In this document: positions 45,708 through 55,212 of the stretch, in pieces
Layout: every line of letters starts with the position of its first letter
How positions within the stretch are numbered: position 1 is the first letter of the stretch
From: Thermohalobaculum sp039184865
GTDB taxonomy: Bacteria; Pseudomonadota; Alphaproteobacteria; Rhodobacterales; Rhodobacteraceae
Direction of reading: 5' to 3'
NCBI GenBank assembly: GCA_039184865.1
Contig: JBCDAV010000016.1
Location: forward strand, 1 to 64,000
DNA: 64,000 nt
Notes under the pieces: model-generated
What the model was told of the DNA's origin: nothing
What the model saw: only the letters and a program-made list of their open reading frames with translations
Database searches by the model: none
Translations under genes and position numbers: made by a program

Positions 45708-46684
45708 GTCTCGCGCCTCCCCATCAGGCCGTAGGGCCGGAAGATCAGCACCAGCACGAGGAAGAGGTAGGGCAGGATGTCGGCGATCTGCGGCAGGGTC
45801 ATCGTCCAGATGTCGCGAAACGGGTTGTCCGAAAGGTCATCAGGCTGCAGGAAGCCGAAGAGGCCCATCACGTCGGCGCCGCTGACATTGTAGGACTTGG
45901 CGAAGGTGGTCATCCAGCCGATCACCATCGAGGCCACCAGCGCGCCCCAGAGCGAGCCGAGCCCGCCGACGACGATCACCACGAAGACGATCGAGCCGAG
46001 CACGAACGCCATGCCGGGGAAGGTGCCGAGGATCGGACCGGCGATGACACCGGCGACGCCGGCCAGTGCCGTGCCGACGCCAAAGACGCCCATGAAGACG
46101 CGCGGCACGTTGTGGCCGAGCGCCTCGACGGTCTGCGGATAGCTGAGGGCCGCCTGGATCACGAGGCCGACCCGGGTGCGCTTGAGGATCGCGAGCAGGC
46201 CGCCGAACATGACGACGGTGATCGCGATCATGAAGAACTTGTAGGCCGGGAACGCGTTGTCGCCGATCGAGAACAGCGTGAAGTTCAGCACCGGCGGCAG
46301 TTCGAACGCCATCAGGTTCACGCCCCAGAAGAACTGGACGATCTCCTCGATCAGGAAGGCGAGGCCGAAGGTGAAGATCAGCTCGGGCACGTGGCCGAAC
46401 TTGTGGACCCGGCGCAGGCCGTACTTTTCGACCGCCGCACCGGCGAAGCCGACCACGATGGGCGCGACGACCAGGGCCGCGAAGAATCCGGCGTCGTAGC
46501 CCAGCGCGTAGTTGAGGATCTTGGAGATCTGGTAGCCGAAATAGGCACCCAGCATGTAGAACGACGCGTGCGCGAAGTTGAGCACGCCCATCATCGAGAA
46601 GATCAGCGTCAGGCCGGCCGAGAGCATGAACAGGAGCAATCCCGTCACGGCCCCGTCGAGCAGGTTGATGGCAATCAGTTCCAT
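45704..46684 (-). CDS. livH: Branched-chain amino acid-type ABC permease (LivH-like)
   Basis: A 326-aa permease. AVTGLLLFMLSAGLTLIFSM and MGVLNFAHASFYMLGAYFGY form the conserved LivH N-terminus. RTRVGLVIQAALSYPQTVEA carries the coupling helix, and GVGTALAGVAGVIAGPILGT the later helices. It is 46 bases behind the binding-protein gene, with a hairpin in that gap, and overlaps livM. Confidence 0.93.
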   Translation of the reverse strand: MELIAINLLDGAVTGLLLFMLSAGLTLIFSMMGVLNFAHASFYMLGAYFGYQISKILNYALGYDAGFFAALVVAPIVVGFAGAAVEKYGLRRVHKFGHVPELIFTFGLAFLIEEIVQFFWGVNLMAFELPPVLNFTLFSIGDNAFPAYKFFMIAITVVMFGGLLAILKRTRVGLVIQAALSYPQTVEALGHNVPRVFMGVFGVGTALAGVAGVIAGPILGTFPGMAFVLGSIVFVVIVVGGLGSLWGALVASMVIGWMTTFAKSYNVSGADVMGLFGFLQPDDLSDNPFRDIWTMTLPQIADILPYLFLVLVLIFRPYGLMGRRET

Positions 46685-46699
46685 GGGAGCCCCGGTTGT

Positions 46700-46722
46700 G
46701 GGGTGGGCGCGCCGCCCACCCC
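46700..46722 (-). terminator. 9-bp hairpin between binding protein and livH
   Basis: GGGGTGGGC (46700-46708) pairs exactly with GCCCACCCC (46714-46722) around five bases. It lies eight bases past the binding-protein stop. No T-run follows on the minus strand, so it probably stabilises the upstream mRNA or attenuates rather than fully terminates. Confidence 0.6.
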
Positions 46723-46730
46723 GGTGTCGG

Positions 46731-47972
46731 TTACGGACGCTTCATCTTGCAGGTGGTCGGGCTGTCCATCGCGGCCATCTCGACGGTGCTGTTGACCAGC
46801 AGACCGTACCCCGAATTGTCGAAGTCGAACGTGATGTTCTCGTCGGTGTGCGAGAAGATGTGCACATCCTGGATCGCCTGATGATCCTCGGGCCGCATGA
46901 AGATCTTGCCGCCCCAGATCGAGTCGTGCTCCATGCCTTCGAGTTCCTTCGCAATCGCGACGACATCGGTCGGGCCAGCAACTGCGATTGCCCTGGCGAG
47001 CATCTCGGCGGCATTGGTGATCCGGGCCTGCGTGATGTCGAAGTCGGGGTTCTTTGCCTTGAAGCCCCGGACATAAGCCTCTGCCCGGTCAGACGCAGGC
47101 GGGTTCAACGCGCCTTCGCCGATCTGGTTAATCGCGCCCTTGCCATCGGCCCCGAAGGTCTTGGTGATGCCGTTGGCCGCCGCATAGTAGGTGTAGATCG
47201 GGCCTTCGAAGCCGCCCGAGATCACCGACTTGCCGAGGCCCACCATGTCGGCGCCCCAGTTCCCGGTGATGATCGCATCGGCACCCGAAGCCGTGATCTT
47301 ACGGGCATATGGCGTGAAGTCCTTGACCTTGCCGATGGGGTGCAACTCGTTGCCGACGATCTCGATGTCGGGGCGCTTCTCGCCGATATACTTCACGGCA
47401 GCCGCCGCCACGGCCTTGCCGAACGAGTAGTCCTGGCCGATCAGGTAGACCTTCTTGATCGCGTCATTGCCTTTGATGACATCGGATAGCGCGTCCATCT
47501 TGATGTCGGCGTTGGCGTCAAAGCGGAAGTGCCAGAAGTTGCACTTGTCGTTGGTCAGCGCGGGATCGACGGCCGAGTAGTTGATGAACAGCACGCGGTC
47601 GTCCGGGTTGCGCCGGTTGTGCTTGTTGATCGCCTCGGTCAGCGCGTTGGCCACGCCGGAAGAGTTGCCCTGGGCAATGAAGCGGATGCCCTGGTCGATC
47701 GCGACCTGAAGCTGAATGAGCGACTCCTTGGGCGAGATCTTGTTGTCGAAGGCGACGATCTCGAACGTGTTGCCCTCGCCCGCGAGTCCGGTCTTGTTGA
47801 CCAGTTCCTCGACGGCGTACTCCCATTCGGCCAGTCCGTTGGTGCCGGTGGTCGCGAACGGACCGGACAGCGGGTCGATAAAGGCGATCTTGATGCTTTC
47901 GGACATCGCGGCGCCGGCGCTCAGCGCGAGGCCGATTGCAGCACTCGCCGCAAGTTTCAGTGCTCTGCGCAT
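46731..47972 (-). CDS. livK: Liv-type periplasmic binding protein
   Basis: The 413-aa precursor has a Sec signal (MRRALKLAASAAIGLALSAG, cleavage near GAAMSES). The mature protein starts ESIKIAFIDPLSGPFATTGT, the type I periplasmic-binding fold of the leucine family, and continues with VAIDQGIRFIAQGNSSGVAN and YLIGQDYSFGKAVAAAAVKY. A pair of Cys residues may form a disulfide. ATG 47972 lies behind GGAGGAAACGAGGA. It is the first gene of the operon. Ligands of relatives include branched-chain amino acids, amides, urea and aromatic acids, so the name is by class. Confidence 0.92.
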   Translation of the reverse strand: MRRALKLAASAAIGLALSAGAAMSESIKIAFIDPLSGPFATTGTNGLAEWEYAVEELVNKTGLAGEGNTFEIVAFDNKISPKESLIQLQVAIDQGIRFIAQGNSSGVANALTEAINKHNRRNPDDRVLFINYSAVDPALTNDKCNFWHFRFDANADIKMDALSDVIKGNDAIKKVYLIGQDYSFGKAVAAAAVKYIGEKRPDIEIVGNELHPIGKVKDFTPYARKITASGADAIITGNWGADMVGLGKSVISGGFEGPIYTYYAAANGITKTFGADGKGAINQIGEGALNPPASDRAEAYVRGFKAKNPDFDITQARITNAAEMLARAIAVAGPTDVVAIAKELEGMEHDSIWGGKIFMRPEDHQAIQDVHIFSHTDENITFDFDNSGYGLLVNSTVEMAAMDSPTTCKMKRP

Positions 47973-48274
47973 TCCTCGTTTCCTCCCTGTGACGGACGCA
48001 CGTAAGTCGTGCAGATATTGTTTGGTGCGCCGACCGTCTTTGGATTCGGCGTCCACTGTCAAGGGCCTGTGCCAGTTCCGGTCGCCCGATAGATCCAGAG
48101 ACAGAAAATTTCGCATACCCGATCAAACCTGAAAGATTTAACCGGATTTCCGTGCGTTGGGCCTTGCGCTTCGCTCTGGCCGCGTCAAAGAATGTCGCAT
48201 CCGGGCAAGAACACACAAAGCCGCAGCAGGGGAAAGCGGCAAATCCGGAGCGCAACAGGGATTGGGGACGAGGT
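47973..48274. other. Divergent promoter region between Liv and peptide operons
   Basis: About 300 bases separate two divergently read ABC operons. AT-richer stretches lie at 48100-48140. I see no regulator gene and no clear palindrome, so the control of both operons is not readable here. Confidence 0.4.
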
Positions 48275-49231
48275 ATGAAGGATATTCTGGCGTTGATCGC
48301 GAAGCGGCTGGGACTCGGCCTGCTCACGCTCTTCGTCGTCTCGCTGGTGATCTTCTCGGCGGTGCAGATGCTGCCCGGCGATTTCGCACAGGAACGACTG
48401 GGGCAAGGGGCGACCGAGGAGGCCGTGGCGGCGATCCGTGCGGAGCTGGGGTTGGATCAGCCCGCGCACATTCGGTACGTCCAGTGGCTCGGCGCGGCGC
48501 TGCAAGGCGATTTCGGCACGAGCTTCGGCAACGAGCGCCCGGTGGCCGAGCAGTTGGCCGGACGGTTCGCCAACACGCTGTTCCTCGCGCTTTACGCAGC
48601 GACCATCGCGATCCCGGTTTCGCTGACGATCGGCGTTCTGGCGGCGCTCTACCGCAACTCGATCTTCGATCGTGGCGCCAACATCGCGACGCTGACCTCG
48701 ATCTCGTCGCCGGAGTTCTTCGTCGCCTACATCCTGGTGTTGTTCCTCGCGGTGTCTACGCCGCTTTTCCCGTCGAACGCGATCAGGGTGGACGGCTCCG
48801 GGTTCTGGGAGAAGGTGTACATCGTCTTCCTGCCCGCGATGACGCTGACGCTGGTGGTGACGGCGCACATGATGCGGATGACGCGGGCGGCGATCATCAA
48901 CCTGCTGGCCTCGCCGTACATCGAGATGGCGCGCCTGAAGGGGCTTTCACCGGCGCGGATCATCGTCGTTCACGCGCTGCCGAACGCGCTGGCGCCGATC
49001 ATCAACGTCATCGCGCTGAACCTGGCCTATCTGATCACCGGCGTGGTCGTGGTCGAGGTGGTCTTCGTCTATCCGGGCGTCGGACAGTTGTTCGTCGACT
49101 CGGTGCGATTGCGCGACATCCCGATCGTGCAGGCGTGCTGCCTGATCTTCGCCGCCGCATACATTCTTCTGAACCTGACCGCCGACGTGCTTTCGATCCT
49201 GTCGAACCCGCGTCTGCGTCACCCGAAGTGA
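48275..49231 (+). CDS. Peptide-type ABC transporter permease, DppB-like
   Basis: The 318-aa permease begins MKDILALIAKRLGLGLLTLF, followed by AVQMLPGDFAQERLGQGATE and LGAALQGDFGTSFGNERPVA, the DppB/OppB pattern. The coupling loop is IEMARLKGLSPARIIVVHAL. ATG 48275 is preferred over an upstream in-frame start because family similarity begins there. It opens a plus-strand operon with a second permease seven bases on, a double ATPase and a binding protein. Confidence 0.92.
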   Translation: MKDILALIAKRLGLGLLTLFVVSLVIFSAVQMLPGDFAQERLGQGATEEAVAAIRAELGLDQPAHIRYVQWLGAALQGDFGTSFGNERPVAEQLAGRFANTLFLALYAATIAIPVSLTIGVLAALYRNSIFDRGANIATLTSISSPEFFVAYILVLFLAVSTPLFPSNAIRVDGSGFWEKVYIVFLPAMTLTLVVTAHMMRMTRAAIINLLASPYIEMARLKGLSPARIIVVHALPNALAPIINVIALNLAYLITGVVVVEVVFVYPGVGQLFVDSVRLRDIPIVQACCLIFAAAYILLNLTADVLSILSNPRLRHPK

Positions 49232-49238
49232 GGCTGAC

Positions 49239-50231
49239 ATGCTAGGATTTCTGACCGGCCTCATGTGGGTCGCAATCGTGATGGTGGGCTGCGCCGCGGC
49301 CGCCTGGGTGTTCCGCGAAGTGCTGCGCCGGACGATGCCCGAGGTCATCGCCAAACCGGCGCGGCAGGCACCGCTGACGGCGAGCTTCGGCGTGCTCATC
49401 ATCATCATCTATATCCTGTGCGCGATCTTCGCCGACGCTCTGGCGCCCTACGGGCAGAACCAGATCTTCGACAAGACCTTCCTGCCACCGGGCGGTGATC
49501 CGGAAGTCGGCGGCGACCCGGCGCATCTGCTCGGGACCGACCAGATTGGCCGGGATATCCTGACCCGTCTGATCTACGGCGCGCAGAACACGGTCGGCAT
49601 CGCCTTCATCACGACGGTGCTGGCCTTCCTGCTCGGCTCGTCGCTGGGGTTCCTCGCGGCAACGGTGGGCGGCTGGCTCGATCAGTTGATCAGCCGGATC
49701 GTCGACGTCATGATGTCGATCCCGCAGCTCATCTTCGCGCTGCTGATGATGACCATCGCGTCGGCCTGGGCCGACAAGCTGGGGATTTCGCTGACGATCT
49801 TCATGGTGCTGATCATCGCGGTCCTCGACTCGACGCGCGTCTTCCGACTGGCGCGCGCGGTCGGGCTGAACATCGTCGTGATGGACTACATCGAGGCCGC
49901 CAAACTGCGTGGCGAGGGGCTGGGGCACCTGATCTTCCGCGAGATCCTGCCGAACGCGACGGCACCGCTGTTGGCCGAGTTCGGCCTGCGCTTCTGCTTC
50001 GTCTTCCTGTTGATCGCCTCGCTGTCGTTCCTGGGTCTCGGGATCGAGCCGGAGCTGGCGGACTGGGGTTCGATGGTCCGCGATCTCGGCCAGTTCATCG
50101 CCTATGCGACGTTCGACCTGCTGCAGGCATCGCTGCCCCTGATGGCCGCCGGTGCGATCGCGCTCTTGACGGTCGCCGTCAATTTCGTGGTCGACTGGAT
50201 GCTGCACCGGTCCTCGGGTCTGAAGGAGTAA
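49239..50231 (+). CDS. Peptide-type ABC transporter permease, DppC-like
   Basis: A 330-aa permease with an N-terminal helix, a periplasmic loop, then LLGTDQIGRDILTRLIYGAQ and five further helices. The coupling loop is DYIEAAKLRGEGLGHLIFRE and the late motif LSFLGLGIEPELADWGSMVR, both typical of DppC/OppC. It is separated by four bases from the ATPase gene. Confidence 0.92.
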   Translation: MLGFLTGLMWVAIVMVGCAAAAWVFREVLRRTMPEVIAKPARQAPLTASFGVLIIIIYILCAIFADALAPYGQNQIFDKTFLPPGGDPEVGGDPAHLLGTDQIGRDILTRLIYGAQNTVGIAFITTVLAFLLGSSLGFLAATVGGWLDQLISRIVDVMMSIPQLIFALLMMTIASAWADKLGISLTIFMVLIIAVLDSTRVFRLARAVGLNIVVMDYIEAAKLRGEGLGHLIFREILPNATAPLLAEFGLRFCFVFLLIASLSFLGLGIEPELADWGSMVRDLGQFIAYATFDLLQASLPLMAAGAIALLTVAVNFVVDWMLHRSSGLKE

Positions 50232-50235
50232 GCCA

Positions 50236-51891
50236 ATGGCCACCAATCAGGAACTTCTGGTCAAGATCCGCGGTCTGAAGATCGAGGGCCGGGCGGACGA
50301 GATCTGGAACGAGATCGTCCACGGTGTCGATCTGGATCTCCACAAGGGCGAGGTCATCGGGCTGATCGGCGAATCCGGCGCGGGCAAGTCCACGATCGGG
50401 CTGGCCGCGATGGGGTTCTGCCGCGACGGCTGCCGGATCTCGGCCGGTGATGTCGAGTTCGACGGGATCGATCTGGTCAATGCCTCGGCGGCAACCAAGC
50501 GCGGATTGCTCGGCAAGCGCATCGCCTATGTCGCACAATCGGCGGCGGCCAGCTTCAACCCGGCGCACAAGCTGATCGACCAGCACACCGAGGCGCCGAC
50601 GCAGCACGGGGTGATGTCCAAGGCGGAAAGCGAAAAGGACGGGATGGAGCTTTACAAGGCATTGCGCCTGCCCAATCCGGACGAGATCGGCTTTCGATAT
50701 CCCCATCAGGTCTCGGGCGGACAGTTGCAGCGCGCAATGACGGCGATGGCGATGTCGTGCAAGCCGGATCTGATCATCTTCGACGAGCCGACGACGGCGC
50801 TCGACGTGACCACGCAGATCGAGGTTCTGGCGGCGATCCGCGATATTGTCGAGCAGTTCAACACGGCGGCGATCTACATCACCCACGATCTGGCGGTCGT
50901 GGCGCAGATGGCCGACCGGATCAAGGTGCTGCTGAAAGGCGACGAGGTCGAGGAGTCCGACACGCGCGACATGCTGTCGAACCCGAAGGAGGACTACACC
51001 AAGTCGCTCTGGGCGGTGCGGTCCTTCCAACGCACGCAGCAGCCACTCGCACCAGCGGGCGAGACCCCGGTGATCCGCGTCGAGAACGTCACCGCGGCCT
51101 ATGGCAAGATCCCGGTTCTGCACGATGTCAGCTTCGACATTCACCGCGGCCGGACCGTGGCGGTCGTGGGCGAGTCCGGGTCGGGCAAGTCGACGACGGC
51201 GCGCTGCATCACAGGTCTGCTGCCGCCCAAGGGCGGGCGCATCCTCGCCAACGGACAGCCGTTGCAGGCCGACTATCGCAAGCGCTCGAAGAACGAGCTG
51301 CGCCAGGCGCAGATGATCTACCAGATGGCGGACACAGCGCTGAACCCGAAGACCAAGATCTCAGAGATCATCGGGCGTCCGGTCGAGTTCTATCTCGGGC
51401 TGAAGGGTGCCGACCGGCGCAAACGGGTCGAGGAGTTGCTGGAGCAGATCGAGCTTGAGCCGTCGCAGTACTACAACCGCCTGCCCTCGGAGCTGTCCGG
51501 CGGGCAGAAACAGCGGATCGGGATCGCTCGGGCGCTCGCCGCCGAACCTGAGTTCATCATCTGTGACGAGGTGACCTCAGCTCTGGATCAGCTTGTCGCC
51601 GAGGGCATCCTGAAACTGCTGGCACGGCTGCAGGACGATCTGGGGCTGGCCTACATGTTCATCACCCACGATCTGGCGACGGTGCGCTCGATCGCCGACG
51701 AGGTCGTGGTGATGAAGGAAGGCATCGTGGTCGAGAGTGGGCCGAAGGACGAGATGTTCACGCCGCCGCACCATCCTTACACAGACCTGTTGCTGTCCTC
51801 GGTACCGGAAATGGATCCGGACTGGCTGACGACGCTTCTGCAGCAGCGTGGGGTCGACAATATCGGCGATGCTGCCACAGGCCGAATGTAA
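50236..51891 (+). CDS. Fused double ABC ATPase (DppD-DppF type)
   Basis: The 551-aa protein joins two ATP-binding domains that are separate in E. coli Dpp. The first has Walker A GESGAGKST (residues 47-55), signature VSGGQLQR, Walker B LIIFDEPTTALD and ITHDLAVVAQ. The second, from about residue 275, has GESGSGKST, LSGGQKQR, FIICDEVTSALD and ITHDLATVRS. Both halves look catalytically complete; in the second Walker B the usual DEP is DEV. The C-terminal PHHPYTDLLLSSVPEMDPDW is the peptide-transporter tail. It energises the two upstream permeases. Confidence 0.93.
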   Translation: MATNQELLVKIRGLKIEGRADEIWNEIVHGVDLDLHKGEVIGLIGESGAGKSTIGLAAMGFCRDGCRISAGDVEFDGIDLVNASAATKRGLLGKRIAYVAQSAAASFNPAHKLIDQHTEAPTQHGVMSKAESEKDGMELYKALRLPNPDEIGFRYPHQVSGGQLQRAMTAMAMSCKPDLIIFDEPTTALDVTTQIEVLAAIRDIVEQFNTAAIYITHDLAVVAQMADRIKVLLKGDEVEESDTRDMLSNPKEDYTKSLWAVRSFQRTQQPLAPAGETPVIRVENVTAAYGKIPVLHDVSFDIHRGRTVAVVGESGSGKSTTARCITGLLPPKGGRILANGQPLQADYRKRSKNELRQAQMIYQMADTALNPKTKISEIIGRPVEFYLGLKGADRRKRVEELLEQIELEPSQYYNRLPSELSGGQKQRIGIARALAAEPEFIICDEVTSALDQLVAEGILKLLARLQDDLGLAYMFITHDLATVRSIADEVVVMKEGIVVESGPKDEMFTPPHHPYTDLLLSSVPEMDPDWLTTLLQQRGVDNIGDAATGRM

Positions 51892-52005
51892 GATTGGCCC
51901 TAGCGGCCATCGGCTCGCCGCGTTGTGTTGGCGGCGCTGAAAATGGAGCCTGGGGCAAACCCGGGCCAATCAACCATGACAACTGATCAAACAGGGAAAC
52001 ACGCG

Positions 52006-53559
52006 ATGTCATTCAACATGAACAGACGCACGATGATGAAGGCGGGCGCGGCTGCGGGGGCTTATGCCGCTGCCGGGTCCGGCGCTCTGGCCGATGGCCA
52101 TGGGCCGAAGAAGGGTGGGCACTTCCGCCTCGGCATGGGCGGGGCGAACACCTCCGACAGCTGGGACGGTCGGACGCATTCGGACAGCTACATGATCAAT
52201 GTCGGCCACGGCTGCGTCTTCGACTGCATGACCGAGGTCGCCGCCGACGGGTCGCTGAAGGGCGAGCTTGCGGAAAGCTGGGAGGCCAGCGCCGACGCCA
52301 AGACCTGGACGTTCAACCTGCGCAAGGGCGTGACCTTCCACAACGGCAAGGACTTCAGCGCCGACGACGTGCTCGAGACCTTCGCGATCCACGTCGAGGA
52401 AGGCTCGAAATCGCCGGCCAAGCCGATCATCGGTGCGATCACCGAGATGAAGAAGCTGGACAGCCACCAGGTGCAGTTCGAGCTGGCGGCGGGCAATGCC
52501 GACTTCCCGTTCCTGCTCTCGGACTATCACATCGTGATGCACCCGGCCGGCATGATCGAGGAATCGATTGCCAAGGGCATCGGCACCGGCGGCTACAAGG
52601 TCGAAAGCTTCGAGCCCGGCGTGCGGCTGGAAGCGACCAAGTACGAAAACCACTACAAGGACGATTCCTGCCATTTCGACTCGGTCGAGGCGCTGGCGAT
52701 CACCGATACGAACGCCCGGATGAGCGCGATCGCGACCAATCAGGTCGACGCGATCAACAAGGTCGATTTCGCGACCATGCAGATGCTGACGCGCAATCCG
52801 AACGTCAACATCGTCGAGGTGACGGGCAACCAGCACTACACCTTCCCGATGCACGCCAATGTCGCGCCGTTCGACAATGCGGATGTCCGCAAGGCGATCA
52901 AGTACGCGTTCAACCGGCAGGAACTGGTCGACAAGATCCTGCAGGGCCACGGCGCGATCGCGAACGACCATCCGATCGGACCGGCGAACCAGTACTTCGC
53001 AGCGGATCTGCCGCAGACCGAGTACGATCCGGACAAGGCCAAGTTCCACCTGAAGCAGGCCGGCGTCGACTCGCTGGCGATCGATCTCTCGGCATCGGGT
53101 GCCGCATTCAACGGCGCCGTCGATGCCGCCCTGCTGTTCCAGCAGTCCGCGAAGGCTGTCGGCATAGACGTCAATGTCGTGCGCGAGCCGCAGGACGGGT
53201 ACTGGTCGAATGTCTGGCAGACCAAGCCGTTCTGCGCCTGCTACTGGTCAGGCCGGGCGACCGAGGACTGGATGTTCTCGACCGCCTACGAATCCGGTGT
53301 CCCGTGGAACGACAATTACTGGGAGAACGAGCGCTTCCAGGCACTGCTGCTCGAGGCACGGGCGGAGCTCGACACCAACAAGCGCCGCGAGATGTACACC
53401 GAGATGCAGATGCTGTGCTCGGCCGAAGGCGCGGTCGTCGTCCCGATGTACGCCAACTACGTCGACGCGGCCTCGTCCAAGCTCGCCAACTCCGGTACGA
53501 TCGGCAATCTCTGGATGCTCGACGGCAGCCGGATCTGCGAGCGCTGGTGGTTCGCCTGA
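52006..53559 (+). CDS. Family-5 ABC solute-binding protein (peptide type)
   Basis: The 517-aa precursor starts MSFNMNRRTMMKAGAAAGAY, a twin-arginine-like signal (NRRTMMK) with cleavage near ALADG. The mature part has SWEASADAKTWTFNLRKGVT and FSADDVLETFAIHVEEGSKS, the SBP_bac_5 signature. ATG 52006 follows AGGGA at the right spacing; an ATG ten codons upstream lacks a ribosome site. It is last in its operon, whereas binding proteins usually come first, and is closed by a strong terminator. Confidence 0.92.
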   Translation: MSFNMNRRTMMKAGAAAGAYAAAGSGALADGHGPKKGGHFRLGMGGANTSDSWDGRTHSDSYMINVGHGCVFDCMTEVAADGSLKGELAESWEASADAKTWTFNLRKGVTFHNGKDFSADDVLETFAIHVEEGSKSPAKPIIGAITEMKKLDSHQVQFELAAGNADFPFLLSDYHIVMHPAGMIEESIAKGIGTGGYKVESFEPGVRLEATKYENHYKDDSCHFDSVEALAITDTNARMSAIATNQVDAINKVDFATMQMLTRNPNVNIVEVTGNQHYTFPMHANVAPFDNADVRKAIKYAFNRQELVDKILQGHGAIANDHPIGPANQYFAADLPQTEYDPDKAKFHLKQAGVDSLAIDLSASGAAFNGAVDAALLFQQSAKAVGIDVNVVREPQDGYWSNVWQTKPFCACYWSGRATEDWMFSTAYESGVPWNDNYWENERFQALLLEARAELDTNKRREMYTEMQMLCSAEGAVVVPMYANYVDAASSKLANSGTIGNLWMLDGSRICERWWFA

Positions 53560-53603
53560 TCGAACTCAGTCGGGTGGAGCAACTCCGCCCTATCAGAAAC
53601 GAG

Positions 53604-53626
53604 CGGCCCGGAGCACTTCCGGGCCG
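53604..53626 (+). terminator. Rho-independent terminator after the peptide operon
   Basis: CGGCCCGGA (53604-53612) pairs exactly with TCCGGGCCG (53618-53626) around five bases, and TTTC follows. It lies 45 bases past the binding-protein stop. Confidence 0.7.
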
Positions 53627-53883
53627 TTTCGCGTTAATCGGGGTTTCTTCGAATGCTCAGTCTGGACTGTTCTGCCGAAACTGACGAACCCGCTCGAGCC
53701 TTTCTTGCGACTTTGAACGCTGGACACGGACGCTGAATTTGCATTCAATCCAAGCTGCGTAGCCGAAATCCCATTAACTCATCGCATGCGATGGATGCCG
53801 TGGTTGGCGATGTCTAAGGGACGTTTGTATGGTGGACAGACGGGTCATTGGGTCAATGAAGGCACTTCTGTCGAGTTTTTCAT

Positions 53884-54822
53884 TTAGGTAAACCGGATCC
53901 GTCCTCCGTGGGTCCTGTGTTGCCGCGCGGGGTTGTCCGGATCAACGCCGCCTGCGCGCAAAAGCTTCAGCGCCTTCTCCTTGAACCACCGTTTGCGCAG
54001 AGATTCCGGCATCTTGGATTTGGTGCGAGACCCCTCAAGCGCGGCGAAGATAATCTCTGAGCGATAGGCGCCGAAGCTCTGACTGACCCCGGCCTGGAAA
54101 TAGGTTTTGCCTTTCATGCGCACGAGCCTGACGTCGGGCGGCTCCGACGCGCAGCCAATCCCGACCAGACCATCGACTGGGCGAACAAGTTTTGGCAGAG
54201 GCGCTCGGAACAGACCCCGGTTCTCGCGATTGAAGTCGGTCAACTCGCCCACAACCGACTCCTGTGAGCCCTGGTCCTGACAATAGATCACCACGGTGTC
54301 GACCCGGTCCGCGGCGCCTGGACCAGACACCTTTGCTGTGTCCAGCCCATGTAATGTCCAGATCTTTGCAAGAATACGGCGGAAGGCCTCGCCCCGGCCC
54401 TCGGGTCTGAGATTGAGGTAGACGCGCTTCGTTGTCGGGATTGTGCGGCGGCGGTAATGAAAGAACGTGCCAGCAATTTCGTCCGGCGTCAGGTTTTGCA
54501 GATCCGAGACGCTGACATTGTGAACGAATGCGTTGCGCTGAACATCGACTTGCACGGTACCGAGCTCGAGCTTTGCCAACGCAAGATTGGCCGCAAACTT
54601 GTTGAGATCGGGGTTTCGCGCATCCTGTGCAGTAATATTCTCGGTTGCCTGCCCACCGATCGATCCGTTGTAGTAGCGATAGATTTCCTGGATCCCTCGA
54701 TTGGCGTCGTACCCGTACCAGTGGGTGTGTTTCTCGCTGTGGGTGCTCTCTCGTGCCAGTCGCATGATCGTGGCACGGTTGTCCCAGGTCCAGTTCAGCC
54801 AACGTTCCAAGTCGCGGTTCAT
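53884..54822 (-). CDS. HopA1-like family protein, no partner genes
   Basis: The 312-aa protein begins MNRDLERWLNWTWDNRATIM behind an AAGGA site. Landmarks match the HopA1 effector/lanthipeptide-lyase family as I remember it: TFFHYRRR, TKRVYLNLRPEGRGEAFRRI near residue 145, KVSGPGAADRVDTVVIYCQD, DGLVGIGCASEP and SFGAYRSEIIFAAL toward the C-terminus. HopA1 was found as a type III effector; relatives (LxmY) work in class V lanthipeptide maturation, where a phosphothreonine-lyase-like role is proposed. No kinase, precursor peptide or secretion gene is nearby. The surrounding DNA is less GC-rich, pointing to transfer. The family call is by eye. Confidence 0.6.
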   Translation of the reverse strand: MNRDLERWLNWTWDNRATIMRLARESTHSEKHTHWYGYDANRGIQEIYRYYNGSIGGQATENITAQDARNPDLNKFAANLALAKLELGTVQVDVQRNAFVHNVSVSDLQNLTPDEIAGTFFHYRRRTIPTTKRVYLNLRPEGRGEAFRRILAKIWTLHGLDTAKVSGPGAADRVDTVVIYCQDQGSQESVVGELTDFNRENRGLFRAPLPKLVRPVDGLVGIGCASEPPDVRLVRMKGKTYFQAGVSQSFGAYRSEIIFAALEGSRTKSKMPESLRKRWFKEKALKLLRAGGVDPDNPARQHRTHGGRIRFT

Positions 54823-55212
54823 CTGAGTAATCCTTGCTCTGCGGCGGGCACTTCGACGGCCCAAGCGAAATCTCATCGTCTCGGGATGAGTGTCGCGGCA
54901 GCAGCAAAAGGTTCAGATTGTCTCCACGAAGACTTAGATTTTTATAACCTTTGGACGAAGGTGCTTTGTCAGCCTGCGAGTCTTCCCGATCCAGGGTGGT
55001 CAGTGTGAAGTCTTACGCTGCTGGCAACTTCCGCGACCTGTCGAGACAGGGATCATACAAGAATCAAACAAAGGAGTTGGGAGCGGCCGTTCGCAGATTT
55101 TGTCTTGCTCACAAACCTTCGCCAAGACCGCGCTGTGTTCTGAGGGGTTTTGACACCCGCCGAGGTGACAAAACAGACAATCGCGGCGAGGCCACGCATT
55201 GGGAAGTCGGGC
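54823..55212. other. AT-richer intergenic region with an operator-like palindrome
   Basis: No gene recognised in 390 bases. TTTTGACACC (55148-55157) recurs inverted as GGTGACAAAA (55164-55173) with one mismatch and six bases between. It has no T-run on either side, so an operator or promoter element is more likely than a terminator. Confidence 0.4.
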
